Shown piece by piece: positions 1 to 11,030 of a stretch of DNA of 64,000 bases. The stretch comes from Riptortus pedestris (taxonomy: Eukaryota > Arthropoda > Insecta > Hemiptera > Alydidae). The DNA lies in assembly GCA_019009955.1 (NCBI GenBank), contig CM032228.1, forward strand, positions 203,346,501 through 203,410,500, in the 5' to 3' direction. The notes beneath the pieces were generated by a model that saw only the letters and a program-made list of their open reading frames with translations, was not told where the DNA came from and searched no databases. Made by a program: the position numbers and the translations under genes. Position 1 is the stretch's first letter; the number at the start of each line of letters is the position of its first letter.

Positions 1-529
1 ACAGCTTAACTCTCTTTTCATTGGGGAAGTTTTTTGTACAAGACAAAACGCATTTATCGGAACAGGGTATTCTCATCTTCCGGGCCTCGACAGTTTTGTT
101 ACTTCTGGATTTGTAACTGTTCCCTGAGTTTCTTAATCTTTTAGCAACATTCTGCTTCCAATTATTTTCATTTCTGGTCCTTTTTTTTCCTTTTTTAGGT
201 TGAGGATCTTCTGATCCATTTTCTTCGGTTGAGCCTGTAATGTCTTTATTAAAAGGCAGTGAAGCCGAGGACGTGATGTTTTCTGAGGAATCTTCGCTTG
301 ACGACTTATCGCTTGATGATTCATCGCTTGATGATTCATCGCTTGGTTCATACAGGTCACTGGAACCCGATGAAAATAATTTTTCATCGTCTGAACTGAT
401 AGGACTTTCAGATCGCTTACAGGGCTCAAGTTTTCGTAAGGCTAATTTCGTAGGGGTTGAGCTATGGATGACATACCTTGGCCGCATAGAAGATTGGGCC
501 CCTTCCTTGGTCCGGTCGTCATCCTCCAT
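1..529 (-). CDS. 5' part of an acidic/basic protein, runs off the window
   Basis: Read on the minus strand from an ATG at 529 there is an open frame of 176 codons to the window edge with no stop. An in-frame TAG lies just upstream; the sequence before the ATG (..ATTCGTAG) could also be a splice acceptor. Residues about 45-90 are Ser/Asp/Glu-rich with SSDES-type repeats, which produce the repeated CTTGATGATTCATC seen on the plus strand. About residues 105-120 are Lys/Arg-rich, then comes RNENNWKQNV with Trp124, a Lys/Arg stretch (RLRNSGNSY), and Cys156, Cys160 and Cys164 in C-x3-C-x3-C spacing. From memory, a W-K-x-N-V...RNxG module followed by Cys residues occurs at the start of a lineage-expanded, often transposon-associated group of arthropod proteins; this was not checked. 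Other frames here are shadows of this one. Function unknown. Confidence 0.6.
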   Translation of the reverse strand, partial: MEDDDRTKEGAQSSMRPRYVIHSSTPTKLALRKLEPCKRSESPISSDDEKLFSSGSSDLYEPSDESSSDESSSDKSSSEDSSENITSSASLPFNKDITGSTEENGSEDPQPKKGKKRTRNENNWKQNVAKRLRNSGNSYKSRSNKTVEARKMRIPCSDKCVLSCTKNFPNEKRVKL

Positions 530-1373
530 TCCAGGCTACGAATATAAACAAAATTATGTACTTTATATTCTTTACCAGGTTGTTATTTTTTATACACATA
601 ATGATATTTGTGGGGATTGTTCCATCCTATAAAGAAACTCAAATTGTTTATTTTATGGTTAATCCAGCGGAGTTATCTTCTAAAAAAATAGATTAACACT
701 ACTAAAATAAACAAATGATTCTCTTACCAGCATAAGGACTTAGCCCATGTGATTATTGATTATTAAAATTAAATATTAAGTAAAACATTAAAATGGTCAA
801 ATCAATTTGTAATGTTAAACAATTTAAATCAACGTCTGGGTACGATAATGACATAAAGGGCATTTAGGTCGTATTATTGTTTCAATATTTACTACGACAT
901 TGACGGAAAGTACAGTTACGTCAAATAAAATAAATATTTATCAGAGTAAAATGACACAAAGTACACTTACGTCGTTGTAATGCTGAAAATATGTTTCACT
1001 CTCACCAGTTGAGTCGATATCGTTCCGGTTCACTTTCACTTGTATACCACTAATGAACATGCGACGACATGCGTCGTTATTCTACCGGAGGGGGAAGGTA
1101 AATATGCATGCAGGTTATAACGACTGATCTTCCCTCTCGTGGCGAATTTTGTAAGTACAATTATGTCGATTTACAAACATCTAGTAAATGCATTTTTGAA
1201 CCAGCCAATACAAAAATGTCAATTTCCCAAAATTTTACAGTTGCGTCATTATACTTCCGGAGCAGCGATATTCGGCAAAAAGAGAAGTATCATTATGCTT
1301 AGTTTTCGGCTTTTATTATTTTTGCTTTCTCTAATTTCCCATAAAATGGAATTTTTTATAAAAAAAAGTGTTA
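530..1373. other. No gene recognised
   Basis: AT-rich DNA with only short, compositionally random ORFs and no repeat family recognised. It may be upstream or intronic sequence of the minus-strand gene at 1-529. Confidence 0.4.
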
Positions 1374-1490
1374 TTTATTAACGTTCATTGTGTGTCACTA
1401 AAGCTAATCGGGGCGGGTTGTCACAGGTTACCACCATTTTCTAGACAGGGTGGGACTGAGTCCACATATAACTCGCATGCCAAACCTGAG
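1374..1490 (-). repeat. tRNA-derived SINE, internally deleted copy
   Basis: Read on the minus strand it begins with the SINE head (ACTCAGGTTTGGCATGCGAG) and jumps to the SINE tail (CAGGTTACCACC, CTAATCGG on the plus strand). The T-arm/B-box segment present in the copies at 18990 and 33842 is missing. Confidence 0.65.
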
Positions 1491-1511
1491 TATTTTTATT
1501 TAAAAATATGT

Positions 1512-1660
1512 TATTTATTAATGCCCACCTTGTGCTACTAAAGCTAATTGGGATGGGTCATCTATGGGTTTCCACCCTTTTCTAGCCAGGAAGGAGAATA
1601 GAACTAGGTGTTTTGAGTGAGATTAAGAACAACGCCTTAACTCACACGGCTCTCCTGAGC
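1512..1660 (-). repeat. tRNA-derived SINE, internally deleted copy
   Basis: Second minus-strand copy of the SINE of 1374-1490. Tail motifs GCTAATTGGGATGGGT and CCACCCTTTTCTAGCCAGG are present, followed by a head with TGAGTGAGATTAAGAACAACG and AACTCACACGGCT. The middle is shortened relative to the fuller copy at 35888. Confidence 0.65.
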
Positions 1661-2571
1661 TCCGATGTTAATATAATATTGCGTTATGTTTATTAACAAC
1701 CTTTAAATTTAAGTTCACTTAGCTTGGATTATTAAAATAATTTGGATTTATTTTTCTTGTAGAAAAAGTATAGTTCACCTAGTAGAGAGAAGAAATGGCT
1801 AAACAAAAGGCCGATTGGTCACGGAGAGGACAAAGAGAAGACTGTGGAATAGCTGGGACTCAGAGGAAGGACCTACTGACAAGCGTTCAGTCTGCAAGCC
1901 AGTAGGCAGAATACTTCTATAGCACAATAGCAGAAGAACGGACGACTCATACAGGGAAAAAAAAATGGTCTCTTTTCGTTCCTTCGGCTTTTATAGGATA
2001 CGAAATCCTCATAATAGCATCTGGGAGTGGCACAATACTCCTGAAAAGATCACCGATGTCATGAGAGTAAAGAACGTGTGGAAAAGACTTTTGCTTGTTT
2101 TTGTTTTGGCAGTTTTCAACGAATTCCTGTCTATTGGTCGGGAATTACGCTTGTTATCGTAGGTCACACCGTAAGCGCAAAAACTTTCAGATATCAGGGG
2201 ATTTCCGACTTGACCCTCCCTGAAACCATTTTGATAACTCTGCGAAACGTCAGAATGTATCTCACCTTACTAAAATACGGCTATTATTTTCTGGGAGTGT
2301 TGTAATGTCTAGTTGAGCCCCCTCGACTTTTGAACGGAATTGGCTAAAGAGGAGGGAGATTTTAGAGTAGGGCGAAAATTAAAATAAAAACATTTTCCCT
2401 ATGTACGAGAGATTATAAAAAAATGCGTAGAATCCTTTTTGCTTAACATAAATGATCTAGAGATGATGACATTTTTTGATCCCATGAATCGGAACGGATA
2501 TATCACACGCCATTTTCAAATGTAACCAAACATTTTGCTGTGCCAAAAAATGATTTTTTACTCATTTACTT
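1661..2571. other. No gene recognised
   Basis: ORFs of 65-75 codons here have no recognisable motif. About 2330-2400 shows a weak G-rich/GCGAAAATT pattern reminiscent of the family H core, too diverged to call. Confidence 0.35.
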
Positions 2572-3083
2572 TTAGCAGATTTCCCTTAAGGGAAATCAGC
2601 TATTGAGGTTGTACTCATGTCGGAATTTTCGAAATTTTTCTTCAAATGTTCATCGATCCTACCTAGTAGATGACGAAAATGGAGTCCGTTCAAAACTGTA
2701 TGTATATATATATTTGTCTGTTACCACTCTAGCGGTCGCAATTTTTGTTTGATCGTTACCAAACTCAATATTTAGTCGTTTTATGTAAAAAGAAAGATCA
2801 AGTTCGTTAATGGCTGAAATCGGACCAGTGGGAGGGGGAGTTTAGAGGGGAGGATTTTCTAAAATTCGAAATATTTCCGTTACTATACGTCGGATCGAAA
2901 AATTGTATAGAATCAATCTTATTTCAAATTAAATTTACTATAAATATGGTTATATACATTTATTCTCTATCTTGAATATTAACCGAGATATTTGCATTTT
3001 TATGAAATCGGAGTGGATAACGGATGAGAGTAAAACTTCACATGGGAAATCTGCTTAGTTTACGCAGCCCCTGCGTGACGGAC
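2572..3083 (-). mobile_element. Helentron-like non-autonomous element (family H), full length
   Basis: Complete minus-strand copy. On the plus strand it opens TTAGCAGATTTCCC with the terminal palindrome (TTTCCCTTAAGGGAAA) and closes with GGGAAATCTGCTTAG and CGCAGCCCCTGCGTGACGGAC. Between are the conserved blocks of the family: a short AT microsatellite, GTCTGTTACC..CTCTAGCGGTCGC, GGCTGAAATCGGACCAGTGG, TCTCTATCTTGAATATTAAC and CGAGATATTTGCAT. About 512 bp with no coding capacity, so it must be mobilised in trans. This is the short subfamily without the extra segment seen at 12238 or 37455. Confidence 0.8.
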
Positions 3084-4550
3084 TTTTAATGTATGTAACC
3101 AGAGATTTTAAATTATTTAAAAATACAGTGGCCTGCCGAATTGGAGATTAATCTGAATTTCGAGGAAGTGACTACTGAAGAATTAGTGTTAAGATGATTC
3201 TGAAATATTTGGATTAAAGTCAGCTCACTAAAAAGATATGAAGCTGTGATAGATATATCCATGATTATGTGGGTATATTTCAGAGGCATATTTTAATAAA
3301 AATATTTAGTATTTTTTTATATTTATTTAATAATGGTAATGAAATAGAAATTCCATATTTAACACTTTATTTAAGTAATTAACAAAACAACTGTTGGTCT
3401 CAAACATATGGTTTGAGTATAATGTTCAATGCTATAACATTAATAGATTTTAGGAAAATATTTAGAAGGGGAATTAGAAATATACTAATAATTTAAGTTT
3501 CGTAGCCTGAAATAGTTAATAAATAGCATATTTAAGATGACAAAGACCTTTTAGGATATAAAGCCAGAGGACAAGGAGAGAGAGGTGTGGTTGCACAACA
3601 CTCTTATACAACACTGCCTTAGCGATTGTGTTCGTCTGGGAACTCCACACAAATCAATCTCCATGCCTTCTTTTGACTCATCCCGGCATTATTTCCACTC
3701 CTTTCTTGCGTGCGCTACGGGTCAATGTTCCCACATTTTTCTACAAACCACCTTTACTGTTTATGAGTTAAAGTTGCGAGGACAAAATAAAGGAATAACA
3801 AACTCTTGTTATATCGTGGGTAAAAGTGATGTCTACTGGTTGATAAGGCGGTATAACAATGTATCAGCAGTGTTGGTATAGCATCGTCAAGTGATGAAAG
3901 CCTCGAAAGCTGATAACTCTTGTTGATTTAAAATAGGACTTAAGTAATCTATAGTGATGTATTTTACGAACCTTTCTCCTCAAGATGGCCAGTTGTTTCC
4001 CTCATTCAATGGAGTAGGTAACAGTAATGCAGTCGATTAATGTAGACAGCTTCCATTTTGGCAATACTTGAAGAGCTCACTTCAATAACTGTTAACACCT
4101 AGAAAATAATAAAAATAACTACGTCATGGGGAAGAAGATATCTCTGTGATTATTTCTTTATTTGTGTCTAGCACTGCTCTCTACACCAGTCATACTTCTG
4201 TGGCCATTTGTGCATCAGAATAGTTTTTGATAAAGACGCCTAACAATAGATCATATGTTGCATTTATTTTATTTATTTGGTGAGCTCCGGAACTAGGCGA
4301 TGTCTTAAACTAAAATTTTAAAATAAAGAAAAATGTTTTCAAAATTATTAAAACAGTACGAAATATAGCTATATGTAAAACTAAGGAAAAATAAAACTAA
4401 AGAAACGTTAAAATAGAACTATGTAAAACTATCATTTTGCGACAAATTCTGACTTAAGGATGATGAAAGTCTAAGGCACAAGTTTAAAAATGTATTATAC
4501 AGCCTTGCTCGAAAAAAACACAAATAGGTATTAGTGGAATAATTAATAAT
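3084..4550. other. No gene recognised
   Basis: AT-rich intergenic-looking DNA. A 98-codon ORF at 3585-3881 lies in a locally GC-richer patch (about 3550-3900) but has no recognised motif and no sign of splice context. Confidence 0.35.
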
Positions 4551-4621
4551 AAAAAGAGGGGGAGAGGGAGATAGGGAGAGAGGGAGAGAGGGAGAGGGAG
4601 AGGGAGGGAGGGAGGGAGAGA
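4551..4621. repeat. Purine-strand simple repeat (GGGAGA)n
   Basis: About 70 bases of GGGAGA/GGGAGG units, all purine on the plus strand. Confidence 0.9.
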
Positions 4622-4724
4622 TTATTATAATGCATTTTTCAGGAATAATTAGGTATATTGTAGTATAATGCTCAATTACTTGGCAGTCATTTTAAATGGG
4701 GTAAACTATATACCAACGCTAAAA
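4622..4724 (+). repeat. Flank repeat A, paired with 6011-6102
   Basis: The stretch containing GGCAGTCATTTTAAAT and GTAAACTATATACCAACG recurs at 6011-6102. Here it ends in an A-run where the H copy of 4726 begins; in the other copy the A-run is uninterrupted. Confidence 0.75.
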
Positions 4725-4851
4725 CGTCCGTCACGCACGGGCTATGTTAACTAAGCAGATTTCCCAAGTGCGTCGCATATTTGCATAAAACGATTATATA
4801 TCAAGTTTGATAACGATAAGACTAAAATTGCGACCGCTAGAGCGGTAACAG

Positions 4852-4910
<59 letters not shown>

Positions 4911-4914
<4 letters not shown>

Positions 4915-5507
4915 ACGTTTTTTATTACCAAAACCAGTAATAAACGTTTTTAATAAGAGTTCTTTTGGATTGCAAAATTAAATACTCGCAAGTTTCACAG
5001 TTTTTATCACTGCAAAATTTATTTCACAATGCACAATAAACTTGGTGATTATTCTTAATTACTACTCACAGTATACACTGATAGCGTTACTGTTCTTCAA
5101 TGAGTCACAGTCCAATAATTCACTGAAATTCACAGAAAGACGGCACTGCACTGTCCTTTGCTTCGCGGCACTGCACTGTCTTCTACTTCGCGGCACTGCA
5201 CTGTCCTTTACTTCGCGGCACTGCACTGTCTTAAACACGGCACTAAACTGTTACTTACAGTCACGGCACAACACTGTTCTTATAAAAACACTTTACCGCA
5301 CTGTACTAAGTCGCACTGTAGCACTGATGTGAACATGAAGACAGGTGAGAATAATACTGACTGCTCACGGCTAGCCCTTCTTTATATAGGGAGCCGGCAT
5401 ACATCAAAGGGGAACTGTCTAGACTATTCGAGGTTGGCTGGAAGGTACTGGTCGGACCTAGAACATTCTTTCGGCTGCTTTGATCTACGTCACACTTTCC
5501 AGATACG

Positions 5508-5559
<52 letters not shown>

Positions 5560-5584
5560 GGATTATTCATCTATTTAATTTTCG

Positions 5585-5589
<5 letters not shown>
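4911..5589 (+). mobile_element. Solo LTR of a retrotransposon
   Basis: The 679-bp segment begins TGTTACG and ends CGCAACA, an almost perfect short inverted terminus of the TG..CA type. It interrupts the (TA)n core of a family H copy and is flanked by ATAT on both sides, a possible 4-bp target duplication that cannot be proved inside a TA repeat. A TATA-like TTTATATAGG sits at about 5390, a (CT)n tract at 5511-5556, and three to four 25-bp tandem repeats at 5141-5235. No gag or pol lies beside it, so recombination between two LTRs is the likely origin. The superfamily is not resolved. Confidence 0.65.
5141..5235 (+). repeat. 25-bp tandem repeats inside the LTR
   Basis: Three near-identical 25-bp units beginning CGGCACTGCACTGTC and ending CTTCG, at 5141, 5166 and 5191, with a fourth degenerate unit. 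They lie upstream of the TATA-like box, as U3 repeats often do. Confidence 0.85.
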
Positions 5590-5650
<61 letters not shown>

Positions 5651-5844
5651 AGATATTTCCTAGTTAGGATTAATGGACATTTGAAGAAAAATTTCGAAAA
5701 TTGCGTCATGAGTATGACCTCAATAGCTGATTTCCCTTAAGGGAAATCTGCTAAAATAATAAATGAACCACCATATAATAAAAATAGAGAGGAGATGTAG
5801 GAGGTACCTGATGCTTTCTTATAACCGTCTGTACTTATTCCCTC

Positions 5845-5932
5845 AACATTCATGGTGGTGTTACTAGTAAGTAGATTTATCTGTTGTAAACCACCCCGTT
5901 GGAAATCTGCTTAGTTTACGCCGCCGACGAAT
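5845..5932 (-). mobile_element. Diverged 5'-end fragment of family H
   Basis: TTGGAAATCTGCTTAGTTTA followed by CGCCGCCGACGAA matches the 5' terminus on the minus strand with a decayed hairpin. The upstream GGTGGTGTTACTAGTA matches the same position of the copy at 53573. Confidence 0.5.
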
Positions 5933-6010
5933 TTTTTTTGTAGTTAAGTCATTCAAGTCATGATGGGTTCAAACCACCTCAGACCATATTATAATGAAGT
6001 AATCATGAGT

Positions 6011-6102
6011 ACTTTATTACAATGCAGTTTTCATGAATACGTTAGTATCCCCAATGTCTCGGCAGTCATTTTAAATCGGGGTAAACTATATACCAACGCA
6101 AA
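6011..6102 (+). repeat. Flank repeat A', unoccupied copy
   Basis: Paralogue of 4622-4724; its last bases, CCAACGC then six A at 6100-6105, represent the site without a family H insertion. Confidence 0.75.
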
Positions 6103-6570
6103 AAAGGGTCCCTATAGTGAGCGTTAAAGAATGTTATGTATGGAATTGTGACGTTTCATCGGAATACAATGATATATTGCCTCATTGGAGGAAACTAATG
6201 TATCGAGTTAAGACTAGCTTCTCAATCGTAGGAGAGTAGTTTTTCAAGGTAGGAAAGTGCAACGTCAAGAAACACATTGCCAGCCGCGGGATGATTGGCC
6301 GGGAGACAGTAATTATCCCGCCAGGAGCAACATTATTCCCCGTCTTTAGTATCCATCTTGGAGGATAAAGCGGCAACTCATTCATTCAACTAATCGCTAC
6401 TAACTAAAGTTCATGGTGACCTAGGAATTACTACTCTCATGGAATTATCTGGCATTCCATCGCTCCCTCACACGACACAGCTACAACTATTTTTTTTTAT
6501 TGTCTAGTTTCTTCAAGGAGTAAAACAATAAAAGAGAAGACCTTCGTAAAGCTACACTACTAAACACTGG
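6103..6570. other. No gene recognised
   Basis: A 67-codon minus-strand ORF at 6182-6385 shows no motif. Nothing else is seen. Confidence 0.3.
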
Positions 6571-6574
6571 AAAA

Positions 6575-7036
6575 GTCCGTCACGCAGGAGCTGCCTTAAC
6601 TAAGCAGATTTCCTACGTACTCCAAGTATTTGCATTTAACTCATAAAGTATAAGTTCAATGAGAACAATATATGGTATTTAAACTTCAAATAATGTGATT
6701 GATGATATAACACCTTATTGTTAATATGACATGAGTAGGAGTGGGGGTTTACTGAAGGCAGAAAACTTAAAGCTAATATCTCGGTTAATAATCAAGATAG
6801 TGAAAAAACGCATATAACAAAATTTATAGAAAATTTAAGTTGTAATAAGATTTGTTCGATCCAACGTATAATTAAGGAGATGTTTCGAATTGTCGCAACT
6901 CCCACCCCCTCTAAACCCTCAAGTCCGATTTCAACCATTGACAGACTTGATCATTATTATTACATAAACGTTTAAATATCCAATTTGGTAACGATCAAAC
7001 AAAAATTACGACAGCTAGAGCGTTATCAGACAAATA
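6575..7036 (+). mobile_element. Family H element, 3'-truncated
   Basis: Starts GTCCGTCACGCAGGAGCTG and keeps AACTAAGCAGATTTCC. It carries the long-subfamily segment (ATATGACATGAGTAGGAGTG then GGGTTTACTGAAGG) and the core (ATATCTCGGTTAATAATCAAG, TAACGATCAAACAAAAATT), and stops after the GCTAGAGCGTTATCAGACAA block. The microsatellite and 3' palindrome are missing; another repeat (7066) follows. Confidence 0.75.
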
Positions 7037-7065
7037 GATAAATTCATTAATACAAAGGAGTACAA

Positions 7066-7180
7066 CTTTTTGACGGGCTTGAAGATGGTGCCATCGCATG
7101 GAAAGCGCTTGCCAGCTGTACTCGACCGTCAGCCAGTAACGACGGTCTTCACCGACATCTATGACAACAGCATTAATCGT
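7066..7180 (+). repeat. Dispersed repeat shared with 53268-53350
   Basis: GGCTTGAAGATGGTGCCAT and CTCGACCGTCAGCCAGTAACG recur near-identically at 53268. It is probably a fragment of a larger dispersed element. A 60-codon ORF here shows no known motif. Confidence 0.6.
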
Positions 7181-9788
7181 TTAAATTATGTTTTCCTGAT
7201 TAATCAGTGTTTGAACTTAAGTGTTAATAAAAAAATATATTTTTATATATAACTGGGATTAAAATCGTCGAATATTTGAATTTTTGCCATTTTGTTTAAT
7301 ATGCCTTTAAATAATCCGGAGAGGTGGTAGTGGGGAATAGCACGTTACTAGGATTCCGAGATATCGAGTTTAATGGCAAGATTTGCACACTAACTAGAGT
7401 TGTTTAGTTGAGTGGTTACCAGGCTTCGAGGTTGGGCTTTTGCCAGTGACCCCCATACTTACTCAGCATAATGAGGCTATTGAGTAGCTGTATTATATAT
7501 AATAATATAGTTGTCAAAAAAGAAATATTAATCATCGGTATGTAGCGCCATGACAGTGGCCAACGGATGCGTCAAACTCACTGATTGACAAATAACCAAA
7601 GCCTTATAGCAGGCCCAAGATTTTCATCAAAATAATGGTTTTAGTTATAGATTTGTAGAATAAAATGTAAAGAAAACCCCAAATAAAAAATTAATTATTA
7701 CTCTTCAAGGTTGCTCACAATGAGAATAATTGCTGAAACAATGTGGGAAATAAACTCACGTTCCACAAATCTAAATTAAAATTATTGTGAAGAAACTTGT
7801 TAGCGCTCTTGCGATGCTTTACATGATCGTGCAATAATTAATACAATGGTGCAAGAATTAAAGAATCTTTCTGGATCTGACTCGTAGTCCCTCACGCAAA
7901 AAACTTTAACATGGGAAATAAATATTCCTCCGTAAAATTAATATTCCTTAAAACATTCGTGCTTGGAGGTGTAGCTCTAAGGGTCGCTGGAGCAGATAAC
8001 CGGAAATATAAAGTCACTGACTCTTCCTAGCGAGGATGCATAAGAAATAATATCGAACAAGCGTGATAGAAATTTTGATAGCTAGAACGTTGCTAGATGT
8101 CAAATCCATTTAATAAGTCCACCCAAAATTGGTAAATGATTCAGATCATGTGTTCCATCATCAAAGTCATTCGAACCTGTCCCCATCTAATGTGTGAAAT
8201 CCCGGATCGTATACCACTGACTAAGAAAGGATTCTCTGAAAATGTTGAATTACATAGTTAGCTGATATCCACCTGAGCCCCACTGAAATCTTTTTATTCA
8301 CTAGAGAGCTTAAAAATATTCTTCACAATTTGTAAATTGTTGTAAAAGGACAAATTCTTAATATTATGAGAGCTATCATACCCATTCTAATCCATATTCA
8401 GACAAATGCCATTCAAATTACCGTTTTCTATATGGAAAATGTACTTGCACATTATCACACATAGGTGAAGCAATTCCATTCAGTTTTACTTTCTCATAAA
8501 AGAAGGAGTAATCGCGAAAAATCGTCTGATTTCAACGGAACTATACTTTTTGACAATGCCTGATTCCTTGTTGACTATCTTCGGAGTGGCTCATGATTGT
8601 AGCTCACGGCATATAATGTTGCGATTCTATAATTTGTACAGTTGTAATAACTACTCGTATTTGTGCGTCTTCCCTTTTTGATTGAAATCGATCTAGGGAA
8701 GGGGTGGCTCAGACTAGAGCGAAAATAATAAAATTGCATATTTTTCTGTATCAACTAAAGGTACAGATAATTTGAATAAGACCTTTTTCTCTTTATCCAT
8801 ACATTACGTTTCATGACATTTTTGGATTCGATTGATTAGAACAGAGATATCGTGTGTCACTTTCTAATGAAATAATTTGAATTGCATAGTACAATTTATT
8901 TATATTCAATTTCATAAAAGTACAAAGATTTCATGTGGAGTCAGCCTTCAGATTTTGGAGGGAACGTGCCCTCTTTTGTCACTTCAAAACTAATTTTATT
9001 TTTAAAGCTGATACAAAATTCTCTTAGGATACAAAAATGATTTTTTTTTCTTTTTATTTATTTATTATTTAATAGTTGTCCCTGAGTTCAAATGCGTGAG
9101 TTGTATAAAAAGGAATGAATTCAACCAGGAAAAGAATAAGTACTTCCAGCATAAATTATCAGATCCGTGATAATCCTTGATATTAACATAATAGTACCTT
9201 TAACCTCGATATTTCATCATTGGTTGCTATCAACAATATTCTGGAATCATGTAGTAAATGGCCTATAAACATTTCAAACTACATCTGATTTAGTAGTGAG
9301 AACTCATTGTCAATCATCATATAATACTAATAGAAAGGAGTGTACGCCATTTTTACCAGGTTCTTCCATGCCTAACTCGCAAAAGAACACATTGAATGTA
9401 TTTTATAACTTGAGCCATCTTCTTTTTTTGATTTCTGCATGTATAGAAAATTAATCTGTGTGAATCAGCCTAATTCATATTTTACGTGTTTTATTTTAAA
9501 ATTTGAAAAACAAATCTATTCTGCCATTGATTTGAACACCACATCGCCATTCCGAAGGTCTCAAACAAACATCAATCCTCGCCAATCCATAACGTAGCCT
9601 CTGTTACTAAATAGAGTTAACACTCATATTACACTAACATAACTTTCGTTTTGAATTTAGACCAAAATGACATACCACTGTTTGTTCAGTTTATATATTG
9701 ATATATATATAGAGAAGATGTTCCGGTGACCGTGCGTGTTAAGGCGTAGGGCGTACATCTACCATTACCCTCAGTAAGCTGAAGGTAA
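7181..9788. other. No gene recognised
   Basis: AT-rich DNA with no ORF of note. Around 8680-8900 there is a weak echo of the family H core. A short TA tract lies near 9697-9713. Confidence 0.3.
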
Positions 9789-9951
9789 TATATATATGTG
9801 TGTGTGTGTGTGTGTGTATGTATATAGTTTTGAACGGACCTCATTTTCGTCATCTTCTGGGTTGAATCGTTAGACCTTTGAGAAAAATTTTCGAAAATCG
9901 TTTCACAAGTACGACATCAATAGGTGATTTCTCTTAAGGGAAATCTGCTAA
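9789..9951 (+). mobile_element. Family H 3'-end fragment
   Basis: A (TG)n tract, then GTTTTGAACGGACCTCATTT, TCGTCATCTTCTGGGTTG and the terminal palindrome (GATTTCTCTTAAGGGAAATC with one mismatch), ending TGCTAA. The 5' half is absent. Confidence 0.75.
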
Positions 9952-11030
9952 TTGGTGAAGGTTTTATCGTCGTCTAGTAAGTACATTACTTGACGAGTTC
10001 ACTGCAAAAGCCCTCTAGTGAGGCATGCGGATTAGCAGGAGTCCAGCGAGTATATACGTCTGACAGCTACTCGATATGACCAACGGTTGTGACTCTCCTA
10101 GATCCCGTCCACAGGCAAGCTGAGACTGAGACAGCTGACCACTAACACTCGGGGTAGATGAGCCCCATTAGCCTGCCGACGACACCTCATTTCAGCCCTC
10201 ATGGTTAACTCTGAGTTGATCACTCCCTTCGCAATCCTCTGTACCATGTATCTCTTGAGCCTATAAACCAAGGATCTTAATAATCACGGAGTAAATAAAA
10301 TAAATATATTTTAAAGCCAATATGAAATGAGGTATTATAAAATATAAAACTGCTTTGCTCTAGGCACAAAATTAACACAGATACTCATAATGCTTTCAAT
10401 ATATTAAAAACTCAAGTAAGAGTATTTTGGATTATACTTCTTTAAATAGACCAACAGCCTTCCTCTCCCCCGCAGTACCTTAAATATTTAAGACAGCCCT
10501 TAATATTTTATAACTTGAACCTATAAATAGGCTCCCTTCAGCTATAATTTATTTGGACTTTTGGGTACTGAAAATGGTAATATTTAAATAGTTTTTAGTA
10601 TATATATAATATATATATTATATATATATATTATATAATATATATGTTTAATGGTTAATGACGTATTGCATATTTTACATTTGGCTCATCTCGTCTAGAC
10701 ATAAGAAATGTTTAGTCCAATTTTTAGGCGCATGAGTACCATTTCTTCCTGTCTAGTCTATTTGTTACTAGGCTAGATGGCAAATTAGACGTTGTTGACT
10801 TTATTTCCCTAAGTTTATTTTCCATTTTTATTAATTGTGGTATTAGTTGTTTAATATTATTAAGTACGTTTTGAACTGTAACATCAGTCTTGTCATAAAA
10901 TCCTTTTTCTTTACTATACTACTAAACCCTCAAGACCAGATAGACAATAAATAGTAATTATTGGGCTTATTTCATTACTATTTTTTGCCCAATATCTATG
11001 TCACTAATATGGGGAGTGCACGCCCCCCCC
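9952..11030. other. No gene recognised
   Basis: A GC-richer, non-coding-looking stretch at about 10000-10260 without recognised motifs, then AT-rich DNA and a (TA)n tract at 10602-10648. A C-run (11021-11034) precedes the next repeat. Confidence 0.35.

Larger units (their letters stand above)
4726..5754 (+). mobile_element. Family H element split by a solo LTR
   Basis: The left end GTCCGTCACG..AACTAAGCAGATTTCCC and the core AAAATTGCGACCGCTAGAGCGGTAACAGA lead into a (TA)n tract. The tract is interrupted at 4911 by an LTR and resumes at 5590. The right end follows: GACATTTGAAGAAAAATTTCG, the palindrome and TGCTAA at 5754. Without the insert the element is about 350 bp. The block with the G-rich and CGAGATATTT motifs is deleted. 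Confidence 0.75.

Noticed and set aside
133..429. Minus-strand 98-codon ORF with HQAMNHQA repeats
   Set aside because: Same strand as the edge gene but the wrong frame; the frame read from 529 is longer, open to the edge and has ordered features.
240..632. Plus-strand 130-codon Ser/Asp-rich ORF
   Set aside because: Antisense shadow of the minus-strand frame at 1-529, whose SSDE-coding repeat also gives Ser/Asp/Leu repeats on this strand.
2572..3083. Classical TIR DNA transposon (MITE) for family H
   Set aside because: The matching inverted motif is terminal at one end but about 25 bases internal at the other, and no fixed target duplication is seen, which fits Helentrons better.
4861..5648. 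One long (TA)n microsatellite with unrelated DNA in it
   Set aside because: The interior has matching TGTTACG/CGCAACA ends, so it is better explained as an LTR insertion.
5158..5649. 163-codon ORF across the LTR
   Set aside because: Made of the 25-bp tandem repeats, a (CT)n tract read as Ser-Leu and a (TA)n tract read as Ile-Tyr; non-coding LTR.
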